Shown here: piece after piece, positions 13,304 to 13,980 of the stretch
Numbering within the stretch: the first letter of the stretch is position 1
Layout: each line of letters opens with the position of its first letter
Assembly (NCBI GenBank): GCA_016287065.1
Contig: JAEEVB010000036.1
Span: forward strand, 1 to 13,980
Source: Muribaculaceae bacterium
GTDB lineage: Bacteria > Bacteroidota > Bacteroidia > Bacteroidales > Muribaculaceae
Direction of reading: 5' to 3'
Length of the DNA stretch: 13,980 bases
Program-made: the position numbers and the translations under genes
The notes under the pieces: model-generated
What the model was told of the DNA's origin: nothing
The model's database searches: none
What the model saw: the letters and a program-made list of their open reading frames with translations, nothing else

Positions 13304-13335
13304 CAAATTTATAAATAATAAAAGAACACACCAAA
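13304..13335 (-). promoter_or_regulatory. Promoter of the BspA-like gene
   Basis: Minus-strand TTTG (13332-13335), exactly 20 bases, then TAAATTTG (13304-13311): a full consensus match. The predicted start near 13297 gives a leader of about 26 nt and rules out the longer frame beginning at 13355. A second TAAATTTG overlaps the upstream box (13332-13339). The intact promoter suggests the broken gene is still transcribed. Confidence 0.75.
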
Positions 13336-13374
13336 TTTAAGAGTTCATTTAACACTCTGTAATCTTCTAATAAT

Positions 13375-13416
13375 CAACAAAAAGCATTTTTCTTCAATTC
13401 ATCTTGTTTTTTGTTG
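13375..13416. repeat. Inverted repeat upstream of the BspA-like promoter
   Basis: CAACAAAAA (13375-13383) and TTTTTGTTG (13408-13416) are exact inverted copies separated by 24 bases. The element lies 40 bases upstream of the promoter's upstream box. It may be an operator-like site or chance in AT-rich DNA. Confidence 0.3.
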
Positions 13417-13470
13417 GTAAAAAAGCGCCCCAATTTTGTGTCCGGAATTTATTTGTTGAAACATTACCAC

Positions 13471-13671
13471 ATAAAAAATAACCGCGCCCCGCGCAGCCTT
13501 GTGTCGAGCTCAGTGAGATGATGAACCTTTCGTCCGCATTGAAAAAACAACCGGCGCCAGCCGGCTTTGTGTGCCACCCGCTTTGTGAGAGGATTAACCC
13601 CTCGCCAGCATTGCAAAATAACCGCGCACCGCGCGGCTTTTTGAGGCTCCTTTTTGTGCTTTTTGCGAGAG
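13471..13671. repeat. Three degenerate tandem units, each with a GC-rich hairpin
   Basis: The units are 13471-13537 (67 bases), 13538-13609 (72 bases) and 13610-13671 (62 bases). Each opens with an A-rich run then AACC, a GC-rich inverted repeat, CTTTGTG- or CTTTTTG-like sequence, and a GAGA-containing part; the first two close with CGTCCGC or CGCCAGC. The inverted repeats are GCGC-CCC-GCGC, CCGGC-GCCA-GCCGG and CCGCGC-ACC-GCGCGG. The stem sequence changes between units while pairing is kept. Short open frames exist on both strands but look like by-products. Confidence 0.6.
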
Positions 13672-13863
13672 AAAAACATCGACGCCGAGGGGATATACCA
13701 TCAAATACTCGTTTACTATTCCACTAAACTGTGTTATCACCATTCTCACTGCCCTCTCAATCCCCTATCTTTGCCCTCACGCCCACCCGCGCAAGCGCTC
13801 TTTGATATATTACTCCCTCCCCCACAAATAACAGAATGCGGTATGAAATGACTCAATTGCAAA
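13672..13863. other. Gene-free stretch with one promoter-like element and a boxA-like sequence
   Basis: Together with the preceding repeats this forms the 592-base gap 13272-13863, which has no convincing gene. On the plus strand TATCTTTG (13766-13773) matches TAnnTTTG, but nothing like TTTG lies 19-21 bases before it. Further on, GCGCAAGCGCTCTTTGATA (13790-13808) joins a small GC inverted repeat to GCTCTTTGATA, which resembles the boxA antitermination sequence of rRNA leaders. No rRNA or tRNA follows. The only plus-strand frame after it is a 14-codon ORF. It may be a small RNA or a relic, or chance. Confidence 0.3.
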
Positions 13864-13980
13864 TCAATGTTTGCTGGTGATGATCTTAAGAGAAAAAGGA
13901 ACGATGAAGGCGTCGTGATTATTGTACGCCTCAAGTCCGTATGGGTTGTCGTGAATTTTGTGCGGCTCAAGTTCGACCTC
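13864..13980 (-). CDS. C-terminal end of a gene entering from the right edge, not identified
   Basis: The last 38 codons before the TGA at 13864-13866 read as normal protein: EVELEPHKIHDNPYGLEAY, then NNHDAFIVPFSLKIITSKH. The residue mix and codon choice (GAC, CTT, ATC, GTC) fit a coding region, and no stop interrupts to the edge. The end IVPFSLKII suggests a closing beta strand. I do not recognise the family and cannot predict location or function from so short a piece. It points in the same direction as the BspA-like gene but is 592 bases away, so it is not closely coupled to it. Confidence 0.6.
   Translation of the reverse strand, partial: EVELEPHKIHDNPYGLEAYNNHDAFIVPFSLKIITSKH

Noticed and set aside
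13272..13355. Longer N terminus for the BspA-like protein starting at 13355
   Set aside because: The consensus promoter lies inside that stretch, and the signal peptide begins properly at the ATG at 13271.
13471..13671. CRISPR array
   Set aside because: Only three units, poorly conserved, directly adjoining with no unique spacers, and no cas gene in the window.
13464..13727. Short frames on both strands across the tandem units
   Set aside because: Open frames on both strands follow from the lack of stops in GC-rich repeats; the peptides mirror the DNA repeat and show no protein character.
13746..13970. Minus-strand 74-codon frame at the right end
   Set aside because: It is out of frame with the convincing C-terminal coding end at 13864-13980 and has a low-complexity, serine- and glycine-rich composition.
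1..13980. Mobile element, prophage or integrase
   Set aside because: No transposase, integrase, phage or conjugation motif, and no terminal repeats flanking a gene block, were seen on either strand.

Overview
The window looks like chromosomal DNA from a Bacteroidales bacterium. A Muribaculaceae- or Prevotellaceae-like gut organism is my best guess; the order is well supported, the family is not. The signs are: promoters of the Bacteroidetes type (TTTG, about 20 bases, TAnnTTTG) in front of several genes with no obvious Shine-Dalgarno sequences; a bS16 ribosomal protein with the long Lys/Ala/Glu tail seen in this phylum; DUF3857/transglutaminase proteins; and a BspA-like leucine-rich-repeat protein ending in dockerin-like repeats. 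Stops TAA, TAG and TGA are all used normally.

Left part (1-3643), all on the minus strand. A secreted protein runs off the left edge and has its own strong promoter. Next comes a tight two-gene unit, a NifU/IscU-like scaffold followed 5 bases later by a GGGtGRT-family protein, closed by a clear terminator at 728-766. Upstream of it lie a small lipocalin-like envelope protein and a two-gene unit of small proteins (104 aa and a 48-aa hydrophobic peptide) with its own terminator at 3137-3160.

Middle (3762-7880). A textbook promoter drives a plus-strand operon of a DUF2520 Rossmann protein, a KdsC-type HAD phosphatase and a Maf nucleotide pyrophosphatase. A minus-strand ATP-grasp protein converges on it, with a short tandem repeat between the two. 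The ATP-grasp gene is divergent from a tRNA-Gln(CUG) gene, which is followed by a terminator hairpin, rpsP and a second strong terminator.

Right part (7900-13980), visibly more AT-rich and all minus strand. Two adjacent secreted DUF3857/transglutaminase proteins form a probable operon; one keeps the catalytic Cys and His, the other has lost both. Upstream lies a secreted BspA-like LRR protein whose reading frame is broken by a single in-frame TAA inside its last repeat, cutting the LRR domain from a C-terminal dockerin-like pair. A 592-base gap follows, holding three degenerate 62-72-base tandem units whose hairpins differ in sequence but keep pairing. The last 39 codons of another minus-strand gene enter from the right edge.

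No insertion sequence, integrase, CRISPR array, phage gene or rRNA is visible. The least understood items are the GGGtGRT/NifU-like pair, the broken LRR-dockerin gene, the active/inactive transglutaminase pair, the small-protein operon at 3160-3643 and the covarying tandem hairpins at 13471-13671.
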